A stretch of DNA of 64,000 bases from Roseovarius gahaiensis. GTDB taxonomy: Bacteria > Pseudomonadota > Alphaproteobacteria > Rhodobacterales > Rhodobacteraceae. The DNA lies in the NCBI RefSeq assembly GCF_011601345.1, contig NZ_JAAORB010000002.1, positions 124,001 to 188,000 of the forward strand, written 5' to 3'. The position numbers were made by a program, and so were the translations under genes. Shown in pieces: positions 1 through 9,850 of this stretch; within the stretch, counting starts at the first letter, position 1, and each line of letters opens with the position of its first letter. The notes under the pieces are model-generated. The model was not told the origin of the DNA. It did not search any database and saw only the letters and a list, made by a program, of their open reading frames with translations.

Positions 1-1891
1 TCTTCGTGGCGAAGGCCCCGACGCGCCAGCCGTTTTCAAATTCGCGATCCAGCGAAATCGTGGCCCCCCAATCACCGGCCAGATACCGGCCTGCATCCAA
101 TTGGCCGTGAAATCCGTTGCCGAAATCGTAATAGATCGAGGCATGACCGTTGAATTCGGGGATTGTGCCGCTGACGGTGCGACGGCTGCGCAATCCGAAA
201 CCACCATCGAAATCGCGCGGCTGCACATAGTTCACTTCGCCGCCGACGGCTAAGCGGCTGTTCAGCGGGCGCCACAAGACTTCGGCCGATGCCCCGGCGT
301 ACATCTGTTCAAGGTATCCCACCGTGGCGCGGGCAAAGACATCTGGCGCAAGGCGATGATATTTGCTGAGTGTCAGCCAATCCAGACGCGGACCATCCTC
401 GCGCGCGTAAATCGCGGCGTCCGACCGGACGCGTGGCAAGCGTGAATCGCTGGTCTGGGTGGTCTTGTCCAGATTGCCGAACAATTTGACCGATATGCCG
501 CCATCTGCCACCCAGCCTTGTCCCAATTCGGCCTGTGCCTGAAACCGCAGCGCCACGTCGGCCCGAACAGGGTTGTCGGGGTCAAACAGGCTGATGCGGG
601 TGAACGGTGAAATCGACCAGTTGTAGCGGGGAAAACGGTCGGCCACGGGGGCCGGCAAGCCGCCGAACCGCAGGCTGTCATCAAAACTGGCTGCCGCCAA
701 CGCCTGATCTGCCGAGGCGTGTTCCAACCTTTCCAGATCGCTGCGCTTGAAGCTGACGGTGGTGCTTGGCATGCCGCCCATATCGGAAAACGTGATATGA
801 AACGTCTCGACCGAGGCGGGCAGGGCCCGCGTCATGATACGCGCGGTTCGGCCAATCGCCTGCGCGGGTTGATCATAGGTGGGATTGTTAATCGCCACAT
901 GTGCCGTTGTGCCGCTTATCTCTAGCCCGACAAGGTCCAGTTGGTCTGTGGCCAGCATCTCCTGCAACTGTTCTGACAGTGCTTTGCGGGCGGTTGGCTG
1001 CACCGACCACCCCAGATCGCGCGCGGCGTCCGGGTCTCTGACGGCCACCGGAAGCGGTGCCTGTTCGGTCCCACCGGGAACGGGCATGTTCTTGGGGTTG
1101 AGGCCGAAGGACAGGCTGACGCCCACCTCGTTGCCATAGAGCGAATACACCCGCAGGTTGGCATCTGGCGTTAATTTGTAGGTCAGGCCGAAATTATAGG
1201 GCGAACTGCGCCGAAACACGCCCGCCGCCTGTTCGATATCATATCCGTCGGATGAATATTCAGCCGCAAACGAGAGCCGGTCCGTGATGTCATAGGTGAA
1301 CCCGCCAAATACGCCAATATCGCCGCGAAACCAGTTCGAGGTATCGACATCGCCGCCCGTGCCGATACCGGCAAAACTGAACGGATCGCGTGTGCCAAAC
1401 CCGTCAAAGTTATTGCGCGACCCCAAACGCCCCCAGCCAAAACCGCCGGACACGGTCAGGCGGTCGCCAAACGATTTGCTGGCGACAAGATATTCCGACC
1501 CCAAAAGACCGGTGCCTAGAAAATCCTGCAAGCCGATGGCCACTGCGGGGGTGTATGTGCCTTCCTTCAACAGCCGTAATTTCAGATCGAAACTGCGGTC
1601 GTAGTAGGTTGAAAACTGTGGCGTCAGGTCTTTGGTTCCTGCGTAGCGAAAACTGCCACTTAGCCACGGCGTGATTTGAAACGACAGCGTGCTGCGCCCG
1701 AAACCGTCAAAATAAAATGCTGTTGCCGACAGTTGCCCATCGGGGGCCATTTCTGCCGTCGGCATGTCAATAAGCCCACCCGGCACACCGTAGCTGTTGG
1801 TTACAGTCGTTGTCAGGTTATCGGCTGCCGCCAGAACCGGGCACAGTGCCACAGCCGCAGCGAGGGCAAACCTGTTGGAAAAACGCGTCAC
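1..1891 (-). CDS. YjbH-domain outer-membrane protein, 3' end cut by window
   Basis: The reading frame stays open from a GTG at 1891 to the window edge (about 630 codons), so the C-terminus is missing. A GGAG ribosome site lies about 8 bases before the GTG. The product starts with a Sec signal peptide (MTRFSNRFALAAAVALC, cleavage near AAAD). The phrase YGVPGGLIDMPTAEM follows, then a long series of amphipathic beta strands with alternating aromatic residues, typical of an outer-membrane beta barrel. Known family: YjbH proteins accompany exopolysaccharide export genes and are usually about 700 residues in this order. Any link to polysaccharide secretion here is inference, because the downstream neighbours lie outside the window. 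Family assignment is from recognition of the N-terminus. Confidence 0.7.
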   Translation of the reverse strand, partial: MTRFSNRFALAAAVALCPVLAAADNLTTTVTNSYGVPGGLIDMPTAEMAPDGQLSATAFYFDGFGRSTLSFQITPWLSGSFRYAGTKDLTPQFSTYYDRSFDLKLRLLKEGTYTPAVAIGLQDFLGTGLLGSEYLVASKSFGDRLTVSGGFGWGRLGSRNNFDGFGTRDPFSFAGIGTGGDVDTSNWFRGDIGVFGGFTYDITDRLSFAAEYSSDGYDIEQAAGVFRRSSPYNFGLTYKLTPDANLRVYSLYGNEVGVSLSFGLNPKNMPVPGGTEQAPLPVAVRDPDAARDLGWSVQPTARKALSEQLQEMLATDQLDLVGLEISGTTAHVAINNPTYDQPAQAIGRTARIMTRALPASVETFHITFSDMGGMPSTTVSFKRSDLERLEHASADQALAAASFDDSLRFGGLPAPVADRFPRYNWSISPFTRISLFDPDNPVRADVALRFQAQAELGQGWVADGGISVKLFGNLDKTTQTSDSRLPRVRSDAAIYAREDGPRLDWLTLSKYHRLAPDVFARATVGYLEQMYAGASAEVLWRPLNSRLAVGGEVNYVQPRDFDGGFGLRSRRTVSGTIPEFNGHASIYYDFGNGFHGQLDAGRYLAGDWGATISLDREFENGWRVGAFATK

Positions 1892-2020
1892 TCTGCCACT
1901 CCAAGTAGATCTTTAGATTTGCACCCTAGCGGTGAGGCCGCCAAACAACAACTCGCCTCTAGGAAATTTCCATGCCTGTTTGTGCAGAGTGTCACTTTTT
2001 CGCGCTATGGATTGTGTGAG

Positions 2021-3553
2021 TCAGCCCAGCAAAAGCGCGACCAGCACGGCTGCGCCGCCCAATCCAGCCCCGCCCACGGCCCAGATAGCAGGCGACAGGC
2101 GATTTGGGGCGCGCGGCGGTTCAAGCGGCATGGACTGCCGGATCAGTGCGTTTTCCACGATCCCCGGCAGGCGCGGACCATAGCGCGCAAGCACTGCCAG
2201 GGTTTTTTGCAAATCGTGGACGACGGCGCGCGGGCCGATATTCTTGCGAATGTAATCCTCAACCACCGGGCGGGCGACTTGCCAGATGTTAATCTGCGGA
2301 CTTAATGACCGCGCGACACCTTCGACCACCACCATCGTGCGTTGCAGCAAAATCAGCTCGGTCCGTGTTTCCATGCCAAACCGTTCCGTGACCTCGAACA
2401 GGTAGCTTAGCAGACTGCCCATCGAGATCTGGGTGGCGTCCATACCGAAAATCGGCTCACCCACGGCGCGCAGGGCGCGGGCAAACTCGTTTACATCGCG
2501 ATCGGGTGGCACATATCCGGCCTCGAAATGCACTTCGGCCACACGCCGGTAATCCCGCTTGATGAACCCATACAGGATTTCTGCATATACTTTGCGTGTA
2601 TACTCATCGATATGCCCCATGATCCCGAAATCATAAGCAATGATCTCGCCAGTTGGCGCGACCTTGAGATTGCCCTGATGCATGTCGGCATGGAAATACC
2701 CGTCGCGCAGTGCATGGCTGAGAAACAGTTGCAAAACCCGCTCGCCCAGCGCGACGCGATCATGCCCTGCGGCATCCAGCGCGGCGTTATCGCCCAAAGG
2801 CGCGCCATCGGCCCAGCCCATGGTCATAACCTGGCGTCCTGACAGGGGCCATTTGATGGCTGGCAGCTTGAATCCTTCATCCCCGTTGGTGTTGGCGGCG
2901 AACTCGCTGGCTGATGATGCCTCAAGCCGCAAATCCAGCTCGCCCATGACCACGCCTTCGAAATGCGCGATCACATCGGTGGGCCGCAACCGCCGTGAAG
3001 CGGGCGACAGCACTTCGATCATGCGCGCGGCGAAATAGAACGCGTCGATATCGGTGCGAAACGCCTTTTCGATGCCGGGGCGCAGCACCTTGATGGCCAC
3101 CGCCTCGCCGGTTTCGCGAAGCCGGGCCTTATGCACCTGCGCAATCGAGGCCGCTGCCACCGGTGGGCTGAATTCATCGAAAACATCTTCCACGGGCTTG
3201 CCCAGCTGCTCTTCGACCGAGCGCTTGGCCACATCCACCGGAAAAGGTGGCAGCTTGTCCTGCAGGACGCGCAATTGCATGGCCAACTCATCGCCCACCA
3301 GATCGGGCCGGGTCGATAGAATTTGCCCGAACTTGATGTAGGCCGGACCCAGCGCCGAAAGTGCACGCGTGGCCGGTGGCATATCCGGGTTGCCGCGATA
3401 GCCCAGCCATTGGAACGGCCAAGCCAGAAACCGCATGATCGCCCGCACCTGCGGCGGCGCGTCCATGGCTTCCATCACGACGCCCATTGCGCCCGTGCGT
3501 TCCAGCGTTGCGCCGGTGCGGATCAGGCGCAGAATGTTGTGGGGTCCACGCAT
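2021..3553 (-). CDS. ubiB: UbiB, ABC1/ADCK-type kinase-like protein of ubiquinone synthesis
   Basis: This 510-residue protein belongs to the UbiB/ADCK atypical kinase family, needed for ubiquinone biosynthesis and thought to act as an ATPase that helps extract lipid intermediates. The family hallmarks are visible: the KxGQ motif in IKFGQILSTRPDLVG near residue 75, the Ala-rich loop VAAASIAQVHKA in place of a glycine loop, a DMHQGN catalytic loop and a DFG (AYDFGIMGH). A hydrophobic C-terminal helix (about 485-509) would anchor it in the inner membrane. Its ATG lies 2 bases after the ubiE stop, so the two form an operon read leftwards. Length fits the family. Confidence 0.95.
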   Translation of the reverse strand: MRGPHNILRLIRTGATLERTGAMGVVMEAMDAPPQVRAIMRFLAWPFQWLGYRGNPDMPPATRALSALGPAYIKFGQILSTRPDLVGDELAMQLRVLQDKLPPFPVDVAKRSVEEQLGKPVEDVFDEFSPPVAAASIAQVHKARLRETGEAVAIKVLRPGIEKAFRTDIDAFYFAARMIEVLSPASRRLRPTDVIAHFEGVVMGELDLRLEASSASEFAANTNGDEGFKLPAIKWPLSGRQVMTMGWADGAPLGDNAALDAAGHDRVALGERVLQLFLSHALRDGYFHADMHQGNLKVAPTGEIIAYDFGIMGHIDEYTRKVYAEILYGFIKRDYRRVAEVHFEAGYVPPDRDVNEFARALRAVGEPIFGMDATQISMGSLLSYLFEVTERFGMETRTELILLQRTMVVVEGVARSLSPQINIWQVARPVVEDYIRKNIGPRAVVHDLQKTLAVLARYGPRLPGIVENALIRQSMPLEPPRAPNRLSPAIWAVGGAGLGGAAVLVALLLG

Positions 3554-3555
3554 CC

Positions 3556-4299
3556 TCAGATCTTCCAGCCGGAATGCAAACAGGCAATGCCCATGCTTAG
3601 GTTGCGATACTTGGCGTTTTCAAACCCGGCGGTGCGGACCATGCCCAGAAACGTTTCCTGATCGGGAAATTTGCGGATCGATTCGACCAGATATTGATAG
3701 CTGTCCCGGTCGCCCGCAATCGCCTGCCCCATGCGCGGGATGATATTGAACGAATACAGATCATAGGCGCGCTGCATCAGGTCATTGGGGATCTGGCTGA
3801 ATTCCAGCACCATCAGCCGCCCGCCGGGCTTTAGCACGCGAAAGGCTTCGTTCAGGGCTTCCTGCGGGCGGGTGACGTTCCGGATGCCGAAACTGATGGT
3901 GTAGACATCAAAGCTGTTATTCTCGAACGGCAGGGCCATTGCATCGCCTGCGACCCAATCCAGACTGTCGGCCATGGCTGCTGCCTCGGCGCGTTTGCGG
4001 CCCTCGACCAGCATCGGTTCGGTCAGGTCCAGCACCGTGGCATGGCCGTGACCCGCACGTTTCAGAAAGCGAAAGCTGATGTCGCCCGTGCCGCCCGCCA
4101 CATCCAGCAGCCGCTGGCCGGGGCGCGGGGCCAGCCAATCCATCATCGCATCTTTCCAGACACGGTGAATACCGAAAGACATAGCATCGTTCATAACGTC
4201 GTATTTCGACGCGACCGAGCCAAAGACGCCGCGCACGCGGCCCGCCTTTTCGCCCTCTGGCACGTCCTGAAATCCGAAATGGGTGGTTTTCTCGGTCAT
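3556..4299 (-). CDS. ubiE: UbiE C-methyltransferase (ubiquinone/menaquinone)
   Basis: A 247-residue SAM-dependent methyltransferase that methylates C2 of the benzoquinol ring in ubiquinone synthesis. SAM motif I reads [13 protein letters not shown] (about residue 64), and the UbiE phrases [20 protein letters not shown] and [11 protein letters not shown] follow. The C-terminus [11 protein letters not shown] is typical of the family. The gene precedes ubiB with only 2 bases between them. It is divergent from mutM, so the roughly 95 bases between 4300 and 4394 must hold promoters for both directions; no consensus was clear by eye. Confidence 0.97.
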   Translation of the reverse strand: MTEKTTHFGFQDVPEGEKAGRVRGVFGSVASKYDVMNDAMSFGIHRVWKDAMMDWLAPRPGQRLLDVAGGTGDISFRFLKRAGHGHATVLDLTEPMLVEGRKRAEAAAMADSLDWVAGDAMALPFENNSFDVYTISFGIRNVTRPQEALNEAFRVLKPGGRLMVLEFSQIPNDLMQRAYDLYSFNIIPRMGQAIAGDRDSYQYLVESIRKFPDQETFLGMVRTAGFENAKYRNLSMGIACLHSGWKI

Positions 4300-4394
4300 T
4301 GTTGCCTCGGGGCTTGCCGTTGATCGCTCACGCCCTTCTTATAGGGCGCTTGGGGGTGGTTACAATGCGCCCCATTTGTCACAGGATGCAGCAA

Positions 4395-5246
4395 ATGCCC
4401 GAATTGCCCGAGGTTGAGACAGTGCGCCGCGGCCTTGCCCCTGCCATGGAAGGGGCGCAGATCATCTGCGCGCAGGTCAACCGCCCCGATCTGCGTTGGC
4501 CTTTCCCGGAAAACATGGCGCAGCGCCTGACCGGCCAAACCGTGCAAGCACTGCGCAGGCGGTCGAAATATGTTCTGGCCGATCTGTCGAGTGGCGAGAC
4601 CCTTTTGGTTCACCTTGGCATGTCGGGCCGCATGACCGTTTCGGGTGATCCCTTGGGCCGGTTTCATCACGATCACCCTGCGCCGGAAAAGCATGATCAT
4701 GTTGTGCTGGATATGTCGAACGGCGCGCGCATCACCTTCAACGATCCGCGCCGCTTTGGGGCGATGGACCTGATAGAGACGTCCACCGCAGACATGCACC
4801 CGCTTTTGGCCAAGCTGGGCCCCGAGCCATTGGGGAATGCGTTTTACCCCTCCTATCTGGCCGAGGCCCTGAAATTCCGAAAAACGCCGATCAAATCGGC
4901 CCTGTTGGATCAGCGAATCGTTGCGGGGCTTGGCAATATATATGTGTGCGAAACGCTATATCGGGCCGGGATTTCGCCAAAACGGCGCGCCAGCAACATT
5001 TCGCGGATGCGGGCGGAATCGCTTGTCCCGATCATCCGCGATGTGCTGCGCGATGCCATTTCTGCGGGTGGATCATCGCTGCGTGATTTTCGGCAGGCAG
5101 ACGGAGAACTTGGTTATTTTCAACACAGTTTCGATGTGTACGACCGCGAAGCGCAGCCATGTCGGACCACGGGCTGCTCCGACACGATCCGCCGCGTCGT
5201 TCAGTCGGGGCGGTCCAGTTTCTATTGTCCTTCCTGCCAAAGATGA
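4395..5246 (+). CDS. mutM: Formamidopyrimidine-DNA glycosylase (MutM/Fpg)
   Basis: Base-excision repair enzyme that removes 8-oxoguanine and formamidopyrimidines, then cuts by beta/delta elimination. The start was set at the ATG at 4395 because the catalytic nucleophile is Pro2 and the protein must begin [14 protein letters not shown]; an upstream in-frame ATG would bury it. The product is 283 residues. Helix-2-turn-helix residues are followed by a C-terminal zinc finger with CRTTGC and CPSC cysteine pairs. It lies between divergent ubiE and the enoyl-CoA hydratase gene, as commonly seen in Rhodobacterales next to the dnaA block. Confidence 0.97.
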   Translation: MPELPEVETVRRGLAPAMEGAQIICAQVNRPDLRWPFPENMAQRLTGQTVQALRRRSKYVLADLSSGETLLVHLGMSGRMTVSGDPLGRFHHDHPAPEKHDHVVLDMSNGARITFNDPRRFGAMDLIETSTADMHPLLAKLGPEPLGNAFYPSYLAEALKFRKTPIKSALLDQRIVAGLGNIYVCETLYRAGISPKRRASNISRMRAESLVPIIRDVLRDAISAGGSSLRDFRQADGELGYFQHSFDVYDREAQPCRTTGCSDTIRRVVQSGRSSFYCPSCQR

Positions 5247-5311
5247 GGTTGATCCAGCCGCAGACCGTGATAAGGAATCGGTCCTGACAGAAACAAGCGA
5301 AAGCAGATTTC

Positions 5312-6088
5312 ATGGCCTATGAGACGATCATCGTCGAAATAGAAGACCACGTCGCCCTCATAAAACTCAATCGCCCTGATGCTCTAAATGCGCTGAACGA
5401 TCAGCTCATGACCGAGCTGTGCAAGGCGTTGAAAGAGGCACAGACGAATGCCAAGGTGCGTTGCATCATCCTGACCGGCTCGGAAAAGGCGTTTGCCGCC
5501 GGGGCCGATATCAAGATGATGAGCGGCAAGGGTTTTGTCGATGTGTTCACCGAAGACCTTTTCGGATCCGAAAGCGATGCCATCATGGGCATTCGCAAAC
5601 CTATCATCGGCGCGGTGTCGGGATATGCGCTTGGCGGTGGCTGCGAGTTGGCTATGATGTGTGATTTCATCATCGCATCGGATACCGCCAAGTTTGGCCA
5701 GCCCGAGATTAACCTTGGTGTTATGGCGGGCCTTGGTGGCAGCCAACGTCTGACCCGCTTTGTCGGTAAGTCCAAGGCGATGGACATGAACCTGACGGGC
5801 CGCTTCATGGACGCGGAAGAGGCTGAAAGATCGGGTCTGGTGAGCCGGGTTGTGCCCGTCAAGAAGCTGATGGAAGAAGCCCGCAGCGCGGCCGACAAGA
5901 TCGCTGAAAAATCCATGATCACCGTGATGGCGGTCAAGGAATCGGTGAACCGCTCTTATGAGACGACCTTGCGTGAAGGTCTGCTGTTCGAACGTCGGGT
6001 GTTTCATTCACTTTTCGCGACTGAAGACCAATCTGAAGGCATGGCCGCCTTCGTCGAAAAACGAGAGCCCCAGTTCCGCGACAAGTGA
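5312..6088 (+). CDS. Enoyl-CoA hydratase
   Basis: A 258-residue crotonase-fold enzyme that adds water to trans-2-enoyl-CoA in fatty-acid beta-oxidation. The oxyanion-hole segments are [11 protein letters not shown] and [16 protein letters not shown]. Both catalytic glutamates of classical hydratases are present: the Glu in GGGCELA and the Glu in [15 protein letters not shown]. The C-terminus ends in the typical [13 protein letters not shown] stretch. Length matches short-chain hydratases such as EchA/PaaF; substrate range cannot be told from sequence. It stands between mutM and rpsT and has a probable terminator just downstream. Confidence 0.95.
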   Translation: MAYETIIVEIEDHVALIKLNRPDALNALNDQLMTELCKALKEAQTNAKVRCIILTGSEKAFAAGADIKMMSGKGFVDVFTEDLFGSESDAIMGIRKPIIGAVSGYALGGGCELAMMCDFIIASDTAKFGQPEINLGVMAGLGGSQRLTRFVGKSKAMDMNLTGRFMDAEEAERSGLVSRVVPVKKLMEEARSAADKIAEKSMITVMAVKESVNRSYETTLREGLLFERRVFHSLFATEDQSEGMAAFVEKREPQFRDK

Positions 6089-6111
6089 TCTTGTGGCGTT
6101 TTGGGCTTGAA

Positions 6112-6140
6112 GGGGCGCGCCTGACTGGTGCGTCCCTTTT
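6112..6140 (+). terminator. Probable Rho-independent terminator after enoyl-CoA hydratase
   Basis: GGGGCGC (6112-6118) pairs with GCGTCCC (6130-6136), including one G-T wobble, across an 11-base loop, followed by TTTT and a further T-rich stretch. It lies 24 bases after the hydratase stop. The long loop and short T run make it moderate. Confidence 0.5.
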
Positions 6141-6228
6141 GCGTTTTGTGCGAAACGCGCTGCCATTTCGCACCTTTCGAACCACGCCAAGACAGGGCTG
6201 CCTGTGCGCAGACTGGCCAGATTCGGCT

Positions 6229-6256
6229 TTGCAAGCCTGCGAAACTGCTCTATAGG
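6229..6256 (+). promoter_or_regulatory. Possible rpsT promoter
   Basis: TTGCAA (6229-6234) and TATAGG (6251-6256) are separated by 16 bases and lie about 120 bases before the rpsT start. The match to sigma-70 type boxes is partial, and no other support is visible. Confidence 0.3.
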
Positions 6257-6379
6257 GCTGCGTTATACATGCGCGTGCGGCCCGCTTTGGCCAGAATCAG
6301 TTACGGTATCTTTAGGTGCCGGCCTGTAGGTTCGCGACGCGCTTTAAGACAACGCAAACCTGAAAGAGGTCTGATTTAA

Positions 6380-6643
6380 ATGGCAAATACGCCCCAGTCC
6401 AAAAAGCGCGCGCGCCAGAATGCAAGCCGCTATGCAGTGAACAAAGCCCGTCGTTCGCGCATCCGTACCTACCTGCGCAAAGTCGAAGAGGCGCTGGCCT
6501 CGGGTGACAAGGACGCGGCCCAGACCGCCCTCCGCAATGCCCAGCCCGAATTGATGCGTGGCGTCACCAAGGGTGTCTTCCACAAGAATACCGCCTCGCG
6601 CAAAATATCGCGCTTGGCCGCCCGCGTGAAGGCGCTTGGCTAA
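6380..6643 (+). CDS. rpsT: 30S ribosomal protein S20
   Basis: An 87-residue basic protein that binds 16S rRNA in the small subunit. It opens [13 protein letters not shown] and carries the conserved [14 protein letters not shown] and [20 protein letters not shown] segments that mark S20. Length matches the family exactly. The gene is monocistronic here: a strong terminator follows 31 bases after the stop, ahead of dnaA. The rpsT-dnaA order is common in Rhodobacterales. Confidence 0.98.
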   Translation: MANTPQSKKRARQNASRYAVNKARRSRIRTYLRKVEEALASGDKDAAQTALRNAQPELMRGVTKGVFHKNTASRKISRLAARVKALG

Positions 6644-6673
6644 AGCTTTCGGGCTAAATCATTGATACCAAAG

Positions 6674-6700
6674 GCGCCGGTCGAACCGGCGCTTTTTTTT
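6674..6700 (+). terminator. Strong Rho-independent terminator after rpsT
   Basis: A perfect 8-bp stem, GCGCCGGT (6674-6681) with ACCGGCGC (6685-6692), has a 3-base loop and is followed directly by eight T residues (6693-6700). It isolates rpsT from the dnaA transcription unit. Confidence 0.92.
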
Positions 6701-7130
6701 GTGTGCGCTTCTTGGAAACACCCAAGAGATTCTTTTCACGCAAACGTCATGTCAAGCGCTAAGAACAGTTGCCGCAATGCGCTACAAATTGCTAGCTTTA
6801 GCCTGCGATTCACGCTTGGGGGGACAATCGGCGATCAAGGCCAAATGGTCTGGGTCACTGCCGGGCGCGCAAACGGATTTCGACCGTTTCGCGTGACGTC
6901 CACGATACGTAAAGTGATGGTATGTATATTGCAGCCGTATGGGGACGGGCATCAATCAGCACGCCATTGTGTCTATTGATAAGTTGAGCCTCGAACAGGT
7001 CTTTGATCCGTTGTCTTCGACAACGGAGCTAAGCAGTATTGTTTTGTCGACGGCCCAAGGCGATCGCACACGACCGGCGCGTGACACGCGCGGGCAATGG
7101 ATAACGCGAAGAGCACGGGACGGGACAGTA
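6701..7130. other. 430-base gene-free leader between rpsT and dnaA
   Basis: No supported gene lies here. The dnaA frame is open upstream to 6939, but that stretch has no family similarity I recognise and was not included in dnaA. I looked for DnaA boxes (TTATNCACA type) and saw no convincing cluster, so the sequence does not show a replication origin. A 9-bp hairpin at 7007-7027 is the only clear structure. Confidence 0.6.
7007..7027 (+). promoter_or_regulatory. dnaA: Perfect hairpin in the dnaA leader
   Basis: TCCGTTGTC (7007-7015) pairs perfectly with GACAACGGA (7019-7027) across a TTC loop, about 104 bases before the dnaA ATG. There is no T run after it, so it is not a standard terminator. 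It could be a protein-binding dyad or an mRNA leader structure affecting dnaA expression; the role is unknown. Confidence 0.4.
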
Positions 7131-8522
7131 ATGACGCAAGAACAATGGGGCCAACTGAAACAAGAGCTCCTCAAAACGATCGGCAAGAACAACTACGCGA
7201 ACTGGATCGAACCTCTTGAGCTGTCGGATGTTTCAGAAGGTGTCGCTACGTTCTCGGTTCCGACCAGTTTTCTTGGCAATTATGTGTCGCAAAACTTCGG
7301 TGATCTGATCTTGTACCAGATGAACAGGGTTGCGCCCGAGATCAGGCGGGTCAAGTTCAGCGCGGCCAGCATGAGCGGTAAACCGTCCGCCAACCATTCA
7401 GCAAACGAACCTGCCAGCCCAAGCCAAGACACGCCAGCGGCCGTGGCCACTGCTGAAAAGCCGTCGGCCTTTGATACGCGCCTGAATACAGCGCCTTTGG
7501 ATGCACGGTTCACGTTTGACACCTTTGTGGTTGGGAAACCGAACGAGTTGGCCCATGCCGCTGCCAAGCGTGTTGCCGAGGGTGGCCCCGTCACATTTAA
7601 CCCGCTGTTTCTTTACGGGGGTGTTGGACTTGGTAAGACCCACCTCATGCACGCCATTTCGTGGGAGTTGAAAAGCCGCCGACCGGACATCAACGTGCTG
7701 TATCTGTCGGCCGAGCAGTTCATGTATCGCTTTGTTCAAGCGTTGCGCGACCGCAAGATGATGGATTTCAAGGAACTGTTCCGCTCGGTTGATGTGCTGA
7801 TGGTTGACGATGTTCAATTCATCGCTGGCAAGGATAGCACGCAAGAAGAATTTTTTCACACATTCAACGCCTTGGTTGACCATAACAAACAAATCATCAT
7901 CTCGGGTGATCGTGCCCCCGGTGAGATTGCCAATCTGGAAGACCGTATCAAGTCGCGCCTGCAGTGTGGCCTTGTGGTTGACCTGCATCCAACGGATTAC
8001 GAATTGCGCTTGGGCATTCTGCAATCCAAATCCGAACAGTTTGCCAAAACCTATCCGGGCCTTCAATTGGCCGACGGTGTTTTGGAATTTCTCGCCCATC
8101 GGATCAGCTCGAACGTGCGTGTTCTGGAAGGGGCGCTAACCCGGCTGTTCGCCTTTGCATCACTGGTTGGACATGAGATTACATTGGAACTGACGCAAGA
8201 CTGTCTGGCTGATGTGCTGCGGGCGTCAGAACGCAAAGTCAGTGTCGAGGAAATTCAGCGGCAAGTTGCGGACCACTATAATATCCGCCTGAGCGATATG
8301 ATTGGCCCGAAACGCTTGCGCGCCTTTGCGCGCCCGCGGCAGGTGGCAATGTATCTGTGCAAGCAAATGACCAGCCGCTCGTTGCCCGAGATTGGGCGCC
8401 GGTTTGGGGGCCGCGACCACACCACCGTGATGCATGGCGTCAAACGCATCGACGAGTTGCAGGTTCAGGATGCTCAGATTTCCGAAGATCTTGAAATTCT
8501 GCGGCGCACCTTGGAAAGTTGA
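7131..8522 (+). CDS. dnaA: Chromosomal replication initiator DnaA
   Basis: A 463-residue AAA+ ATPase that binds DnaA boxes and opens the replication origin. The start at 7131 gives MTQEQWGQLKQELL, the usual N-terminal domain I; the longer open frame upstream was rejected. A variable linker (about residues 85-130) precedes the AAA+ domain with Walker A GGVGLGKTHLMHA (about 160-172) and Walker B VLMVDDVQFIAG. The C-terminal DNA-binding domain carries the signature GGRDHTTVMHGVKRI. It heads the dnaA-dnaN-recF set. Confidence 0.98.
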   Translation: MTQEQWGQLKQELLKTIGKNNYANWIEPLELSDVSEGVATFSVPTSFLGNYVSQNFGDLILYQMNRVAPEIRRVKFSAASMSGKPSANHSANEPASPSQDTPAAVATAEKPSAFDTRLNTAPLDARFTFDTFVVGKPNELAHAAAKRVAEGGPVTFNPLFLYGGVGLGKTHLMHAISWELKSRRPDINVLYLSAEQFMYRFVQALRDRKMMDFKELFRSVDVLMVDDVQFIAGKDSTQEEFFHTFNALVDHNKQIIISGDRAPGEIANLEDRIKSRLQCGLVVDLHPTDYELRLGILQSKSEQFAKTYPGLQLADGVLEFLAHRISSNVRVLEGALTRLFAFASLVGHEITLELTQDCLADVLRASERKVSVEEIQRQVADHYNIRLSDMIGPKRLRAFARPRQVAMYLCKQMTSRSLPEIGRRFGGRDHTTVMHGVKRIDELQVQDAQISEDLEILRRTLES

Positions 8523-8550
8523 TATGTTATTGCTTTGCAAGCTTCTTAGA

Positions 8551-8578
8551 TGCAGCGTGGCCCTAAGGCCGGGCTGCA
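8551..8578 (+). other. Imperfect hairpin between dnaA and dnaN
   Basis: TGCAGC (8551-8556) pairs with GCTGCA (8573-8578), and inside it GGCC pairs with GGCC around a CTAA loop, with a 2x2 internal mismatch between the stems. No T run follows, so it may be an attenuator, an RNA-processing site or chance in GC-rich DNA. Confidence 0.35.
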
Positions 8579-8694
8579 CTTGACGCTCAGGCATTTAGCA
8601 CTCAAAACACAACAAAAGGCTTGAGCCGAAAGGGGAAGTTGCTAACGTGCCCCTCCGGCACAAAGCCGGTGACCCATTTGCAGGGAGCGAGGGC

Positions 8695-9813
8695 ATGAAA
8701 CTCAGCATTGAACGCGGGACACTGCTCAAGGCCGTGTCGCAGGCGCAATCCGTCGTCGAGCGGCGCAACACCATTCCAATTCTTGCAAATGTTTTGATCG
8801 AAGCCGAAGGCGAGTCGGTGCATTTTCGCGCGACCGATCTGGATATCGAAGTGGTTGATAAGGCCCTCGCACAGGTCGAACGGGCCGGCGCGACAACCGT
8901 AAGCGCGGTGACCCTGCATGAAATTGTGCGAAAGCTGCCCGATGGTGCGCTTGTCACCTTGACCGACGATAGCGCCGCGGGCCGCCTGACGGTTGAGGCT
9001 GGGCGCTCGAACTTCAATCTTGCGACCCTCCCGAAAGAAGATTTTCCGGTGATGGCCTCGTCGGAATACAGCAGCAATTTCAGCGCCCCGGCCCCGGTTT
9101 TGCGCCGTCTGTTCGACAAGTCGAAATTTGCCATTTCCACCGAAGAAACCCGTTATTACCTGAACGGCGTTTACATGCATGTCGCCGATGCCGAAGGCGG
9201 CAAGGTTCTGCGCTGCGTGGCGACGGACGGTCATCGTCTGGCCCGGATCGACGCGGACTTGCCCGAAGGTGCGGCGGATATGCCCGGTGTGATCGTGCCC
9301 CGCAAAACCGTGGGCGAACTGCGGAAATTGCTGGAAGACGATGACATGAAAATCGCAGTGTCGGTCAGCGAAACCAAGGTGCGGTTTGCCACACCCGACA
9401 TCACCCTAACCTCCAAGGTGATTGACGGCACCTTCCCCGACTACACCCGCGTCATCCCGCAGGGCAACACCCGCAAACTAGAGGTGGACGCCGCCGAATT
9501 CGCCAAAGCGGTTGATCGTGTGGCGACTGTCAGCTCGGAACGCTCGCGCGCCGTCAAACTGACACTGGATGAGGATCGCTTGATCCTGTCCGTGAACGCC
9601 CCCGACAGCGGCGCCGCCGAAGAAGAACTGGCCGTGGCCTATGGCGACGAGCGGCTGGAGATCGGGTTCAACGCGAAATACCTGCTGGAGATTGCCAGTC
9701 AGGTTGATCGCGAAAACGCCGTGTTCATGTTCAACTCGTCCGGTGACCCCACGCTGATGCGTGAAGGCAACGACACCAGCGCTGTCTATGTCGTGATGCC
9801 GATGCGGGTGTGA
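8695..9813 (+). CDS. dnaN: DNA polymerase III sliding clamp, beta subunit
   Basis: A 372-residue ring-forming clamp that tethers polymerase III to DNA. The start at 8695 was chosen because MKLSIERGTLLKAV is the family N-terminus and a GGGAG ribosome site sits just before it; an in-frame GTG at 8647 would add 16 non-conserved residues. Three clamp domains are present, with typical phrases RNTIPILANVLIEA, RCVATDGHRLA and, at the C-terminus, the peptide-binding end YVVMPMRV. It lies between dnaA and recF. Confidence 0.98.
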   Translation: MKLSIERGTLLKAVSQAQSVVERRNTIPILANVLIEAEGESVHFRATDLDIEVVDKALAQVERAGATTVSAVTLHEIVRKLPDGALVTLTDDSAAGRLTVEAGRSNFNLATLPKEDFPVMASSEYSSNFSAPAPVLRRLFDKSKFAISTEETRYYLNGVYMHVADAEGGKVLRCVATDGHRLARIDADLPEGAADMPGVIVPRKTVGELRKLLEDDDMKIAVSVSETKVRFATPDITLTSKVIDGTFPDYTRVIPQGNTRKLEVDAAEFAKAVDRVATVSSERSRAVKLTLDEDRLILSVNAPDSGAAEEELAVAYGDERLEIGFNAKYLLEIASQVDRENAVFMFNSSGDPTLMREGNDTSAVYVVMPMRV

Positions 9814-9850
9814 ACCTGCCTGTTTTCTGTCCAGAAAATAGGGCTGGGTC

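Noticed and set aside
6728-6811. Two GATTC (CcrM-type GANTC) sites upstream of dnaA
   Set aside because: Two sites in about 430 bases is near chance expectation, so no methylation control can be claimed.
6701-7130. Possible replication origin next to dnaA
   Set aside because: No convincing cluster of DnaA boxes or AT-rich unwinding region was seen, and in many Alphaproteobacteria the origin is not beside dnaA.
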